NCBI GenBank assembly: GCA_030751755.1
Contig: JASMFO010000039.1
Coordinates: 1-18,305, forward strand
DNA: 18,305 bases
Direction of reading: 5' to 3'
Source: Candidatus Woesearchaeota archaeon
GTDB lineage: Archaea > Nanobdellota > Nanobdellia > Woesearchaeales > GW2011-AR4
Below, in pieces: positions 6,820 to 13,623 of this stretch. The position numbers were made by a program, and so were the translations under genes. The notes under the pieces are model-generated. The model was not told the DNA's origin. It was given only the letters and a program-made list of their open reading frames with translations, and did not search any database. Positions within the stretch are counted from its first letter, which is position 1. Each line of letters opens with the position of its first letter.

Positions 6820-7698
6820 GTGATAATAATCTTAATTTGTGGGATAGATGAAGCTGGGCGCGGACCAGTTCTAGGACCATTAGTAATGTGTGGTCTACTG
6901 GTAAAAGAAGAAGACGAAAAAGAGCTAGTTAAATTGAAGGTTAGGGACTCTAAGTTGCTTACAAAAGTAAAAAGAGAGTTTTTGTTTGACAAAATAAAAG
7001 ATATTTCTTACAAATATGAAATTATTGCCATTTACCCTGATGAGATAGACCATGCTGTCAATAACCATGATGGCTTAAACCTAAACAAGCTTGAGGCAAG
7101 AAAATCTGCAGAAATTATTAATCTGTTAAAGCCGGATAAGGCAATTGTCGATGCACCAAGCAACAACATTAAGAGTTACAAGCAATATTTATTTGAATTA
7201 ATTAATAATAAAAAAATTGAACTTATATTGGAACATAAAGCTGACTTAAATTACCCAATAGTAAGCGCTGCTTCAATTCTTGCAAAAGTTACACGCGATA
7301 ATGAAATTGAAAAGATAAAGAAAAAAATCAAGATAGATTTTGGCTCTGGTTATATGTCAGACTCTAAGACTGTTAATTTTCTTGAGAAATACTATGAAAA
7401 ATATCCTGAGCTGTTCAGAAAGAGCTGGCTTCCTTATCGAGATATTGTGAACAAAAAATTCCAGAGCAAATTAGAGGATTTTTCTCAGTTTATTGAAAAA
7501 GTTGAGAAAAAACATGAAAAGATTACTGACAAACTTAAAAAATTGGAAGATTTTGGCTATAAGTTTATTCCAACATCAACAGAGCATGAGCATGTGAGGA
7601 TGAAAGGCCCATGCACTATAACATTGTATAAAAACGGTAAATTACTGATACAGGGAAAAGAAGAGCATAAGAAAAGTGTTGAGAAGTTGATTTCTTGA
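6820..7698 (+). CDS. rnhB: Ribonuclease HII with extra C-terminal domain
   Basis: Removes RNA from RNA-DNA hybrids, including single ribonucleotides in DNA. The N-terminal 210 residues are a standard archaeal RNase HII: GIDEAGRGPVLGP (Asp10, Glu11), IVDAPSNN (Asp111), HKADLNYPIVSAASILAKVTRD region (Asp142) and GSGYMSD (176-181), so the four acidic active-site residues are present. About 80 residues follow: a charged coiled-coil-like linker (about 215-243), then GYKFIPTSTEHEHVR and TITLYKNGKLLIQGK, a strand pattern like the TBP-like substrate-binding domain that RNase HIII carries at its N-terminus. Length is 292 against about 210-230 for typical archaeal HII. GTG at 6820 is the only standard start that gives a complete first strand; a GGTGAT motif overlaps it, so the start is unsettled. 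Confidence 0.93.
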   Translation: MIIILICGIDEAGRGPVLGPLVMCGLLVKEEDEKELVKLKVRDSKLLTKVKREFLFDKIKDISYKYEIIAIYPDEIDHAVNNHDGLNLNKLEARKSAEIINLLKPDKAIVDAPSNNIKSYKQYLFELINNKKIELILEHKADLNYPIVSAASILAKVTRDNEIEKIKKKIKIDFGSGYMSDSKTVNFLEKYYEKYPELFRKSWLPYRDIVNKKFQSKLEDFSQFIEKVEKKHEKITDKLKKLEDFGYKFIPTSTEHEHVRMKGPCTITLYKNGKLLIQGKEEHKKSVEKLIS

Positions 7699-7714
7699 AA
7701 ATATTTTATTAAAT

Positions 7715-9217
7715 TCAAACACTCTCGGGCTTCCATAACCTTGCAATCCTGTCCTTTTCACGCCATTTCCTAATAAAATTCTTTACCCTTAATGGCAAGA
7801 CCGTTTCCAGCAGCTCTGATTTTTCAGTCAGTTTGTAAAGCTCTTTTTTCAGCTTATTGTTTAGCTCTTTGTACAGGCTTGGGTCTGCATAAATCAAACC
7901 TCCTTCAATTCTATGGAAAGCAGTTGTTCCTTCAGGAGCAAAAATTATATACCCACGCTTACCCTTAATGAGCTCTGAATAAGAATCCATTCCCCTAAAC
8001 ACTTTTTCTGCATCTGCAAGGTAAACACCGCCTTTCTTACCGCTTGGATCTAAAATAACCAGCTCGTCACCTTCAACAGCCACGCATACAGAATAATGGG
8101 CTGATTTCGCTTCTGGAAATAAGATATTCTTTTTATAATCAACAATAATTAATGCACCTTCATTAAGCCATAGTCTTATCTCATCTTTTAAGTCTGTTAT
8201 ATGGTCAAAATCTATCCATGTTCCCTTGACTTTATTTTTGGTAACTCCCTGCGTAACTTTGATTAAGGTTTCTGGGTGGGTTCCAGAACCAACTTTACAG
8301 CTGCTCAATTCTCCTATTTTTGATTGTGATTCACTATAGCCAAAGATCTTCAGTATCATTGAAACGCTTGCCGGTCCACAAAAACTGGGTTTTTGCTCAA
8401 CATAATAGCTTTTTATTTTTTCCAGAGTATCAAGATCAGTTTCTATATTCTTGAATGATATATCTTTTTTTACAAATTCTTTGTTTGGTACAGATGTTGA
8501 GTAGCCAAAATCAGACTTTATTGTGACTGCCTGGTTTGATATAGATTTTATGCTGCCTTCTATATCATCTATCTTAACCTTTTGCCCTAACTTAAACGAC
8601 TGTGTGGTTTTGAGGTAAAGCCCTGCTACGAAGTTTTCCATGAATGTTCTTGTGCCAAAGAATATGTACAGAAACAACAAAGCCATTATTCCATAGAAAA
8701 ACCATCCAATTACAGATGTAATCCCTCCTACATCAATACCAAATAAATTAAGTAAGAATAATCCAGTGAATATATACAAAGCAATGCGTACAAAAAAAAG
8801 AATTCCGTTTAGAAAATGCTCTTTCCTCTGCTCAAGCATAAACTCTGTTATGCCTGTTACAACAAATATCCTTTTTAGGCCAAATGCTATTAGGTTGACC
8901 ACTGCTATTGCTAATACCACCAGCAATATTACGAGCAGTATATTTGGCAATAGATTGTATGCATTTGATATAAACTCCCTCATTATTGTTATATCTCTTG
9001 TTAAATCAACCCGCAAATAAATTAATGCAGCCAGAAGTACGAAAATCATAATCAAATATCTGAAAACCTTTACAACCCTTATATGTTTTACATTGATTGT
9101 TTCCTTTTTTTTGGAGAATGCTATAATTAGGCTGCTTCCTATCCTGGCTATGAAATAACCTGATATAATTATTAAAAGGGTTATCAAAAGTTTTATTGTT
9201 GTTGTGTTTAGCTCCAT
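7715..9217 (-). CDS. MscS-like channel fused to C39-type cysteine peptidase
   Basis: A 500-residue membrane protein. Membrane segments fall at about 8-24, 51-69, 90-120, 136-157 and 170-188. Residues about 192-258 read as the MscS beta domain (ENFVAGLYLKTTQSFKLGQK, then IEGSIKSISNQAVTIKS and VPNKEFV). After it comes a C39-like papain-fold peptidase: VEQKPSFCGPAS supplies the oxyanion Gln275 and nucleophile Cys280, AHYSVCV supplies His374, and VILDPSG supplies Asp390, so a full catalytic set is visible. A basic, helical C-terminal tail follows (about 446-500). MscS family channels open under membrane tension; C39 domains cleave leader peptides in exporters. The peptidase would lie in the cytoplasm beside the pore. 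The gene is convergent with rnhB (16-base gap) and apparently monocistronic. Substrate unknown. Confidence 0.82.
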   Translation of the reverse strand: MELNTTTIKLLITLLIIISGYFIARIGSSLIIAFSKKKETINVKHIRVVKVFRYLIMIFVLLAALIYLRVDLTRDITIMREFISNAYNLLPNILLVILLVVLAIAVVNLIAFGLKRIFVVTGITEFMLEQRKEHFLNGILFFVRIALYIFTGLFLLNLFGIDVGGITSVIGWFFYGIMALLFLYIFFGTRTFMENFVAGLYLKTTQSFKLGQKVKIDDIEGSIKSISNQAVTIKSDFGYSTSVPNKEFVKKDISFKNIETDLDTLEKIKSYYVEQKPSFCGPASVSMILKIFGYSESQSKIGELSSCKVGSGTHPETLIKVTQGVTKNKVKGTWIDFDHITDLKDEIRLWLNEGALIIVDYKKNILFPEAKSAHYSVCVAVEGDELVILDPSGKKGGVYLADAEKVFRGMDSYSELIKGKRGYIIFAPEGTTAFHRIEGGLIYADPSLYKELNNKLKKELYKLTEKSELLETVLPLRVKNFIRKWREKDRIARLWKPESV

Positions 9218-9331
9218 TTTAACGTTTTTTAACTACTTGTACTAAATGATAAGCGAGGTTAAATAAATAGTTTGTTGTTTTTGTCAGTATCAAATGGTGT
9301 TTAGTATAATCTTAAATTAAAAAAGAAAACA

Positions 9332-9339
9332 TTTAAATA
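9332..9339 (+). promoter_or_regulatory. TATA box of the 55-aa membrane protein
   Basis: TTTAAATA about 26 bases before the ATG at 9362, with no ribosome binding site between, which predicts a leaderless transcript. Confidence 0.55.
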
Positions 9340-9361
9340 CATACCTACCTTATAATGTACT

Positions 9362-9529
9362 ATGATTATAGACAAAACCATTTTGATGGGGCTTGGTATT
9401 GTAGTGGGGATTTACTTATTGTACAAGCTTTTATTCAATAGAAGCAAGATTGACAATGATTACCAAAGGATATATAACAAAGTCCTTACCTCAGAAGAAT
9501 ACAAGGTTAAAGGGCAGTATAATAAATAA
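9362..9529 (+). CDS. 55-aa single-pass membrane protein
   Basis: Starts MIIDKTILMGLGIVVGIYLL: one hydrophobic helix from about residue 6 to 24, then a basic stop (KLLFNRSK) and a soluble tail with DYQRIYNKVLTSEEYKVKGQ. The charge pattern favours the tail being cytoplasmic. The conserved-looking tail and the well-placed TATA box support a real gene rather than chance. It stands alone between the MscS-like gene (divergent) and the zinc ribbon gene. I do not know a function for it. Confidence 0.65.
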   Translation: MIIDKTILMGLGIVVGIYLLYKLLFNRSKIDNDYQRIYNKVLTSEEYKVKGQYNK

Positions 9530-9599
9530 GCAATACTTTTTCTGAAATTGTGCTAAAAATAAATAAATTTATTAAAGATAAATAAAAATATCTTATAAA

Positions 9600-9725
9600 A
9601 TGGCAAAATGCCCTCATTGTGGCAAGGAATTAACTGAAAATGAGATGTATTGCTGGCACTGCGAGAATGATGTTTCTGATGTAAAGAATAAGAGAGAAAA
9701 GCCAGGGTCAGAGGAAGACAGTTAG
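9600..9725 (+). CDS. 41-aa zinc ribbon protein
   Basis: A tiny protein starting MAKCPHCGKEL with paired metal ligands C4-P-H-C7 and C18-W-H-C21, followed by a charged tail (KNKREKPGSEEDS). Two CxxC knuckles ten residues apart are a typical zinc ribbon, a nucleic-acid or protein-binding module common in small archaeal proteins. Its TAG is one base before the tpiA ATG, so the two are probably co-transcribed and translation of tpiA may depend on it. A TTATAAAA at 9592-9599 is too near the ATG to be its TATA box; an A+T-rich element at about 9567-9577 is better placed. Function unknown. Confidence 0.65.
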   Translation: MAKCPHCGKELTENEMYCWHCENDVSDVKNKREKPGSEEDS

Positions 9726-9726
9726 G

Positions 9727-10476
9727 ATGACAACAAAATCTCTGATAGCAGCAAACTGGAAGATGAATAAGAGCGTTAAGGAAGCTGTTTCTTTCATCGA
9801 GGATTTTAAAAATTATGTTAAAGATGTTGAGATAGTTATTTGTCCATCTTTTACGTTATTAAATAAATTAAATGAATCAATAAAAAATACTAACATAAAA
9901 CTTGGCGCGCAAAACATGCATTTCGAGGAAAAGGGTGCATTTACTGGTGAAATCTCAGGATTGATGTTAAAAGACGTTGGTTGCGAGTATGTCATTCTTG
10001 GGCATTCTGAAAGGAGGCAATATTTCAATGAAACTGACGAATTGATCAATAAAAAAATAAAAGCAGCATTGAAAAATAAATTAAAGCCAATATTATGCAT
10101 AGGAGAGAATTTGCAACAAAGAAATAACAATCAAACCATGGGTATAATAAAAAAACAAATAATCGGCGATTTAAATAATGTATCTGATAGGGAAATAAAA
10201 AATATTATTGTTGCTTACGAACCTATTTGGGCAATAGGTACTGGGAAAAATGCAACACCTGAACAAGCAGAAGAGGTTCATAAATTTATTAGAGAATTAT
10301 TATCAAAAAAATATAATGGAAACGCAGCAAAAAATACAAGAATTATTTACGGCGGAAGCATGAAGCCAGAAAACGCAAAAGAATTATTGTCAATGCCAGA
10401 TATTGATGGAGGCTTAGTTGGAGGAGCTTCTTTAGATGCAAAAAGTTTTGCTAAAATATGCAGCGTAAGAATTTAG
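9727..10476 (+). CDS. tpiA: Triosephosphate isomerase, bacterial type
   Basis: Interconverts dihydroxyacetone phosphate and glyceraldehyde 3-phosphate in glycolysis and gluconeogenesis. All catalytic landmarks are present: AANWKMN (Asn10, Lys12), GHSERR (His93), AYEPIWAIGTGK (Glu165 and the phosphate-gripping loop 6), and YGGSMKPENA plus GGLVGGASL for phosphate binding. At 249 residues and with SERRQYFNET and EPIWAIGTGK wording it is the long bacterial/eukaryotic form, not the short (about 220-230) archaeal form, so horizontal origin is likely. It is one base downstream of the zinc ribbon gene and overlaps the convergent gene by four bases at its 3' end. Confidence 0.96.
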   Translation: MTTKSLIAANWKMNKSVKEAVSFIEDFKNYVKDVEIVICPSFTLLNKLNESIKNTNIKLGAQNMHFEEKGAFTGEISGLMLKDVGCEYVILGHSERRQYFNETDELINKKIKAALKNKLKPILCIGENLQQRNNNQTMGIIKKQIIGDLNNVSDREIKNIIVAYEPIWAIGTGKNATPEQAEEVHKFIRELLSKKYNGNAAKNTRIIYGGSMKPENAKELLSMPDIDGGLVGGASLDAKSFAKICSVRI

Positions 10477-10985
10477 GGCACTTCTACATAAATTTTGTAC
10501 AGTTCATCATACGGCTGGACTTTAACATCAAAGATATAAGTCCCAGAAGCAGTATCTTTTTGGACTTCAACACCCACCCCTATGCTTTCTTCCTCATTTT
10601 TTCCAATAAAAAGATTATTTCTATACTTTAATTTAATTTTATTCAAATTAATTGGATCAGTTATTTCCTCGTTGTTTTTAATTAATTTTGCAGCTTTTAC
10701 ATTAATATTAAATTCTTGGTTCTCTAATATATTTATTATCTTAATCCCAAAAACATCAAATTCGCCTTTAGGTATTGTTTTTTTGCTTATACTTATGCAC
10801 ACCCTGTCTGTGCTTTCGCAATTTAACTCGGTAATCTTTTTATCAAGCTGGTCAGTTGTAAGGCTTTCCAATTCTGTTGCTTCACCTGCAATATCATTGA
10901 TGAATTTGACTCCAAGAACAAGTATTGCAACTGCTATAATTACTGTGACCAAAAAGTTTAATGATAACTCAATAGCTTTTTTCAT
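10473..10985 (-). CDS. Pilin-like N-terminal helix plus extracellular domain
   Basis: A 170-residue protein starting MKKAIELSLNFLVTVIIAVA: a basic tip, Glu then a long hydrophobic helix (about 7-30), the layout of archaeal type IV pilin-like proteins. The rest is a beta-rich domain with a Cys pair (NCESTDRVC) that could form a disulfide outside the cell, and ends in a strand pattern (TASGTYIFDVKVQPYD) typical of Ig-like or NEW3-like surface domains. The same architecture recurs at 11258-11788, 272 bases upstream, so the two are probably duplicated paralogues. It is the last gene of the minus-strand cluster. A classical prepilin peptidase site is not clear-cut, so anchoring by the uncleaved helix is equally possible. 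Confidence 0.6.
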   Translation of the reverse strand: MKKAIELSLNFLVTVIIAVAILVLGVKFINDIAGEATELESLTTDQLDKKITELNCESTDRVCISISKKTIPKGEFDVFGIKIINILENQEFNINVKAAKLIKNNEEITDPINLNKIKLKYRNNLFIGKNEEESIGVGVEVQKDTASGTYIFDVKVQPYDELYKIYVEVP

Positions 10986-11044
10986 TGGACTGTACTTTAA
11001 AATTCATTCTAGTATTAATTATTTTTGCAATTTTGAGAACTGAG

Positions 11045-11257
11045 TCATCTTATTATTTCATATTCTTTGATTATCAATATCATAAACAAAATAAGCAATA
11101 AAACCCCTCCAATAAACCAAATCAGACCAATAGAAATGCTGTTTGCAAACATCTGGTAAACGCCAAAGGCCATTAAAATAAACCCTAGCCAAAGGAATTT
11201 GTCTAAGACAAGCTTCATGATTTCAAATTCCTGCTGTTCTGATAAGCGCTTTTTCAT
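11045..11257 (-). CDS. 70-aa two-helix membrane protein
   Basis: A small integral membrane protein: a charged N-terminus (MKKRLSEQQEFEIMKLVLDK), helix about 21-39, helix about 43-64 and a short charged end (KEYEIIR). Hairpin topology with both ends on the same side is implied. Its ATG directly abuts the TAA of the upstream pilin-like gene (no bases between), so the two are co-translated. 59 bases separate it from the second pilin-like gene. It may be an assembly or anchoring partner of the surface proteins; that is inferred from position only. Confidence 0.7.
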   Translation of the reverse strand: MKKRLSEQQEFEIMKLVLDKFLWLGFILMAFGVYQMFANSISIGLIWFIGGVLLLILFMILIIKEYEIIR

Positions 11258-11788
11258 TTAATCCCTTACAACAATAAATAAGTCTTTTTGTGCATAAATT
11301 TCATTTGTTGGATCTTTTTTAACATCAAAGGTCAAAAAGTATGAGCCTGCTTTAGCATCTCTTGGTATATTTAGCCTTATGTTCCTTACATCCGAGTCAG
11401 AACTTGAAAGCTGATGGACATTTTGGTTGTATTGCAACCAGCTTAATGGCGCATTTACTTCAGCACCTTCTGGAGCTGATTGGGGGGTAAAAGACATTTT
11501 GTAGGATAAAATTTCATCTTCCTTATTTCTTATGCCTACTACCAGAATTTCCGCATCTCCTTTACCAATCTTTATTTCTGTTTTTGGAAAAGACACCTTT
11601 TTGTCATTGGTTATCAAATCATTCAGGACTTGTTGCCTTATCTGCTCTGTAACATCTTCAGAGAGTCCTCCAATATCAGAGAACATGTTTCTTATGAATC
11701 CCAATCCTAGCCCAAGCAATGTCATTGCAAGAATTACTATGACTATGGTTCTAATTGACAGCTCTAGAGAAGCCTTTTTGTTTAACAT
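11258..11788 (-). CDS. Pilin-like N-terminal helix plus Ig-like extracellular domain
   Basis: A 176-residue protein starting MLNKKASLELSIRTIVIVIL: basic tip, small residue, Glu, then a hydrophobic helix to about residue 33, as in archaeal pilin-like proteins. A short helical region (SEDVTEQIRQQVLNDL) is followed by a beta-sandwich-like domain ending PRDAKAGSYFLTFDVKKD, the signature rhythm of NEW3/Ig-type domains. The shared ELS motif after the Lys-Lys-Ala tip links it to the gene at 10473-10985. A GAGGT ribosome binding site at the right distance supports this ATG, and a TATA-like element (11830-11842 region) lies upstream. First gene of the cluster. Confidence 0.62.
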   Translation of the reverse strand: MLNKKASLELSIRTIVIVILAMTLLGLGLGFIRNMFSDIGGLSEDVTEQIRQQVLNDLITNDKKVSFPKTEIKIGKGDAEILVVGIRNKEDEILSYKMSFTPQSAPEGAEVNAPLSWLQYNQNVHQLSSSDSDVRNIRLNIPRDAKAGSYFLTFDVKKDPTNEIYAQKDLFIVVRD

Positions 11789-11829
11789 CTATATACCTCT
11801 TTTTTGTTTATTCTGTTTTTGCTTATTTA

Positions 11830-11879
11830 TAAAATTTGCTATTTATTTTATTACAGTCTCTACAGGAATGTTTATATAA
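11830..11879. promoter_or_regulatory. Divergent promoters between surface cluster and small ORF
   Basis: TTTATAAA-like sequence at about 11833-11841 serves the minus-strand surface cluster. TTTATATAA at 11871-11879 faces right, about 26 bases before the ATG at 11902, predicting a leaderless message there. Confidence 0.45.
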
Positions 11880-11901
11880 TATTATGTGGAAGTATCTTGT
11901 T

Positions 11902-12021
11902 ATGCCAAAATTTGGAACAGTAGGAACATATATTAAAGAAGAAGAACTTTTGGAGAACCTTGGCTTTAAAATATCTTCCCCAAAAATCCCTTCTTCTTGC
12001 TTTCTTTTTCAAATTCCTTAA
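11902..12021 (+). pseudogene. Short ORF, likely 5' remnant of a truncated gene
   Basis: MPKFGTVGTYIKEEELLENLGFKI is coding-like (strand, Glu-rich helix, strand) and starts 26 bases after a good TATA box, but the frame then runs into the antisense of the dnaJ 3' end (from 11966) and stops after 39 codons, giving a tail (SSPKIPSSCFLFQIP) that looks like shadow sequence. The simplest reading is an intact promoter and first 20-odd codons of a gene whose remainder was lost when the present dnaJ junction formed. It may equally be a functional micro-protein. An in-frame ATG at 11884 is less likely because it lies too near the TATA box. Family not recognised. Confidence 0.35.
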
Positions 12022-13069
12022 GAATTTCTTTCTGCTTTTTGCTTAATTTTTTTGGAACTTCAATTACAACCTCAACATTCTCATTTCCAACCCCATGGCC
12101 GTGCAGGTAAGGAATTCCCTTGCCTTTCATCCTAAAAATTGTGTTGTTTTGAGTGCCGGCCGGTATTTTTAATTTGGCTTTTTCATCCAAAGTTGGAACA
12201 TCTATTTCACCGCCTAAAGCAGCTATTGTAAAGGGTATTGGAATTTTAACATAAATGTCATCTCCATGCCTTTCAAATATATCATGCTCTTTTACATGGA
12301 TAACAACATATAAATCTCCGCTAGGAGATTCTTTTTCACCTGCTTCTCCTTCTCCAGCAACCCTTAAGTTCGTTCCTTCTTCTGCCCCTGCCGGAACCTT
12401 AATCTCAAGCTTTCTTGTTTTTTTGACAATTCCGGTTCCATCGCAAACCTGGCATTCTTTTTTTATGTATTTTCCTTGCCCCTTACATTTACCACATGTT
12501 GTCGTTGTAGAGAATATCCCAAATGGAGTTCTTTGTGTTCTTCTTTGCATTCCAGAGCCGTTGCACTCGGGACAGTTTACAATATCTGTTTCACTTTCAG
12601 CACCAGAACCATGGCATTTAGTACAGTGTTCTAATCTCGGAACAACAATATGTTTTGTTATGCTGATTGCTGCTTCATTAAGGGTAATCTCAAGGTCATA
12701 TCTTAAATCAGCGCCTCTTCTACGAGTTTTTCTTGAGCCAAAAGGGCTTCTTCCTCCGAAAAAGCTTTCAAAAATATCGTCAAAATCAAAACCTCCGCCA
12801 GTGCCTGACATAAAATCAGAAAAATCAAAGCCCTGGAAACCATTTCCAAACCGGTCTGCAGTCGTTCCATATTGGTCATATTGAGTTCTTTTCTCATCAT
12901 CAGCTAAAACAGCAGCTGCTTCGTTTATTTCCTTAAACTTCTCAGGAGCATCCTTGCTTTTGTTCAGGTCAGGATGATATTTTTTAGCCAATTTCTTGTA
13001 GGATTTCTTGATCTCCTCTTTTGTTGCTGTTTTCTCTACTCCTAAAGTATTATAGTAGTCTTTTGTCAT
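11966..13069 (-). CDS. dnaJ: Chaperone DnaJ (Hsp40)
   Basis: Co-chaperone that delivers unfolded proteins to DnaK and stimulates its ATPase. Complete 367-residue type I protein: J domain (about 1-68) with the HPD motif at 32-34, a Gly/Phe-rich linker (about 74-110), four zinc-binding CxxCxGxG repeats (Cys pairs 149/152, 166/169, 192/195, 206/209), and two C-terminal beta-barrel substrate domains ending in a basic tail. All eight zinc ligands are present. The ATG overlaps the stop of the HD-domain gene by four bases (ATGA), so the two are translationally coupled; it is the last gene of the heat-shock operon. The 3' end overlaps the short plus-strand ORF at 11902-12021. Confidence 0.98.
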   Translation of the reverse strand: MTKDYYNTLGVEKTATKEEIKKSYKKLAKKYHPDLNKSKDAPEKFKEINEAAAVLADDEKRTQYDQYGTTADRFGNGFQGFDFSDFMSGTGGGFDFDDIFESFFGGRSPFGSRKTRRRGADLRYDLEITLNEAAISITKHIVVPRLEHCTKCHGSGAESETDIVNCPECNGSGMQRRTQRTPFGIFSTTTTCGKCKGQGKYIKKECQVCDGTGIVKKTRKLEIKVPAGAEEGTNLRVAGEGEAGEKESPSGDLYVVIHVKEHDIFERHGDDIYVKIPIPFTIAALGGEIDVPTLDEKAKLKIPAGTQNNTIFRMKGKGIPYLHGHGVGNENVEVVIEVPKKLSKKQKEILKEFEKESKKKGFLGKIF

Positions 13070-13563
13070 CGTATCAGTTCTTCCTCAATCTTTTCTGCAA
13101 ATTCAAATTCTTTGCTAAAATTCTTATTATACCTCTTTTCTAAGTCTTCAATCCTTTCTTTTAAACTTACTATTTTGTTTTCTTTAACTCTTTTGTCAGC
13201 ATAAAACATAATTTTTTCTTCAATTCTTAATTGTTTATTTTTTTCCTTTTCAATTTCATGCAAACTATGTTTTCCCATAACTTCAGCAACTTCCGGGAAG
13301 CCCATGCTTTTTAATAATTTTGCTCCTGCAATTATGTGATTGTCTTTTTCCCTTTCAATATCATGCAACAATGCAGCTGCAACTACCAGTGTTTTATTGA
13401 TATTTATGCCTTTAGCAATAAGTTTGTCAGCAATCTCTTCAGCAACTTTGCATACTGTTTTGCAATGCTCAATTACATTAGAAGGAGTTTTATTTTTATT
13501 TAAGATGTCTAGACTTTCTTTTTTTGTAGGAATTTTAGGATTATTCATTATTTCATTGTCCAT
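13066..13563 (-). CDS. HD-domain metal-dependent phosphohydrolase
   Basis: A 165-residue HD-fold protein. Metal-ligand positions are visible: His33 in VIEHCKTV, His67-Asp68 in ALLHDIERE, His76 in DNHIIAGA and His99 in GKHSLHE, with YADKRV near residue 122 as in stand-alone HD hydrolases. The last 30 residues form a charged helix (SLKERIEDLEKRYNKNF). Such enzymes hydrolyse nucleotides or other phosphate esters; the substrate is not predictable. It lies between dnaK (60 bases of almost pure A/T separate them) and dnaJ (ATGA overlap), so it belongs to the heat-shock operon and would be induced with it. No membrane or signal sequence. Confidence 0.82.
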   Translation of the reverse strand: MDNEIMNNPKIPTKKESLDILNKNKTPSNVIEHCKTVCKVAEEIADKLIAKGININKTLVVAAALLHDIEREKDNHIIAGAKLLKSMGFPEVAEVMGKHSLHEIEKEKNKQLRIEEKIMFYADKRVKENKIVSLKERIEDLEKRYNKNFSKEFEFAEKIEEELIR

Positions 13564-13623
13564 AAAAGATTAATTCAACAATAATTAAAAATAATAATAA
13601 TAAATAAAAATTAATAATAAAAA

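Noticed and set aside
9240..9306. TACTAAA ... TTTAGTA inverted repeat
   Set aside because: Only seven bases with a 53-base spacer in A+T-rich DNA; expected by chance.
12255..12884. 209-codon plus-strand frame in dnaJ
   Set aside because: Antisense to the zinc finger and J domain; composition (Ser/Pro/Cys-rich) is typical shadow sequence.
13564..13623. A/T-rich AATAAT run between dnaK and the HD gene as a repeat array
   Set aside because: No regular unit or spacing; simple low-complexity spacer.
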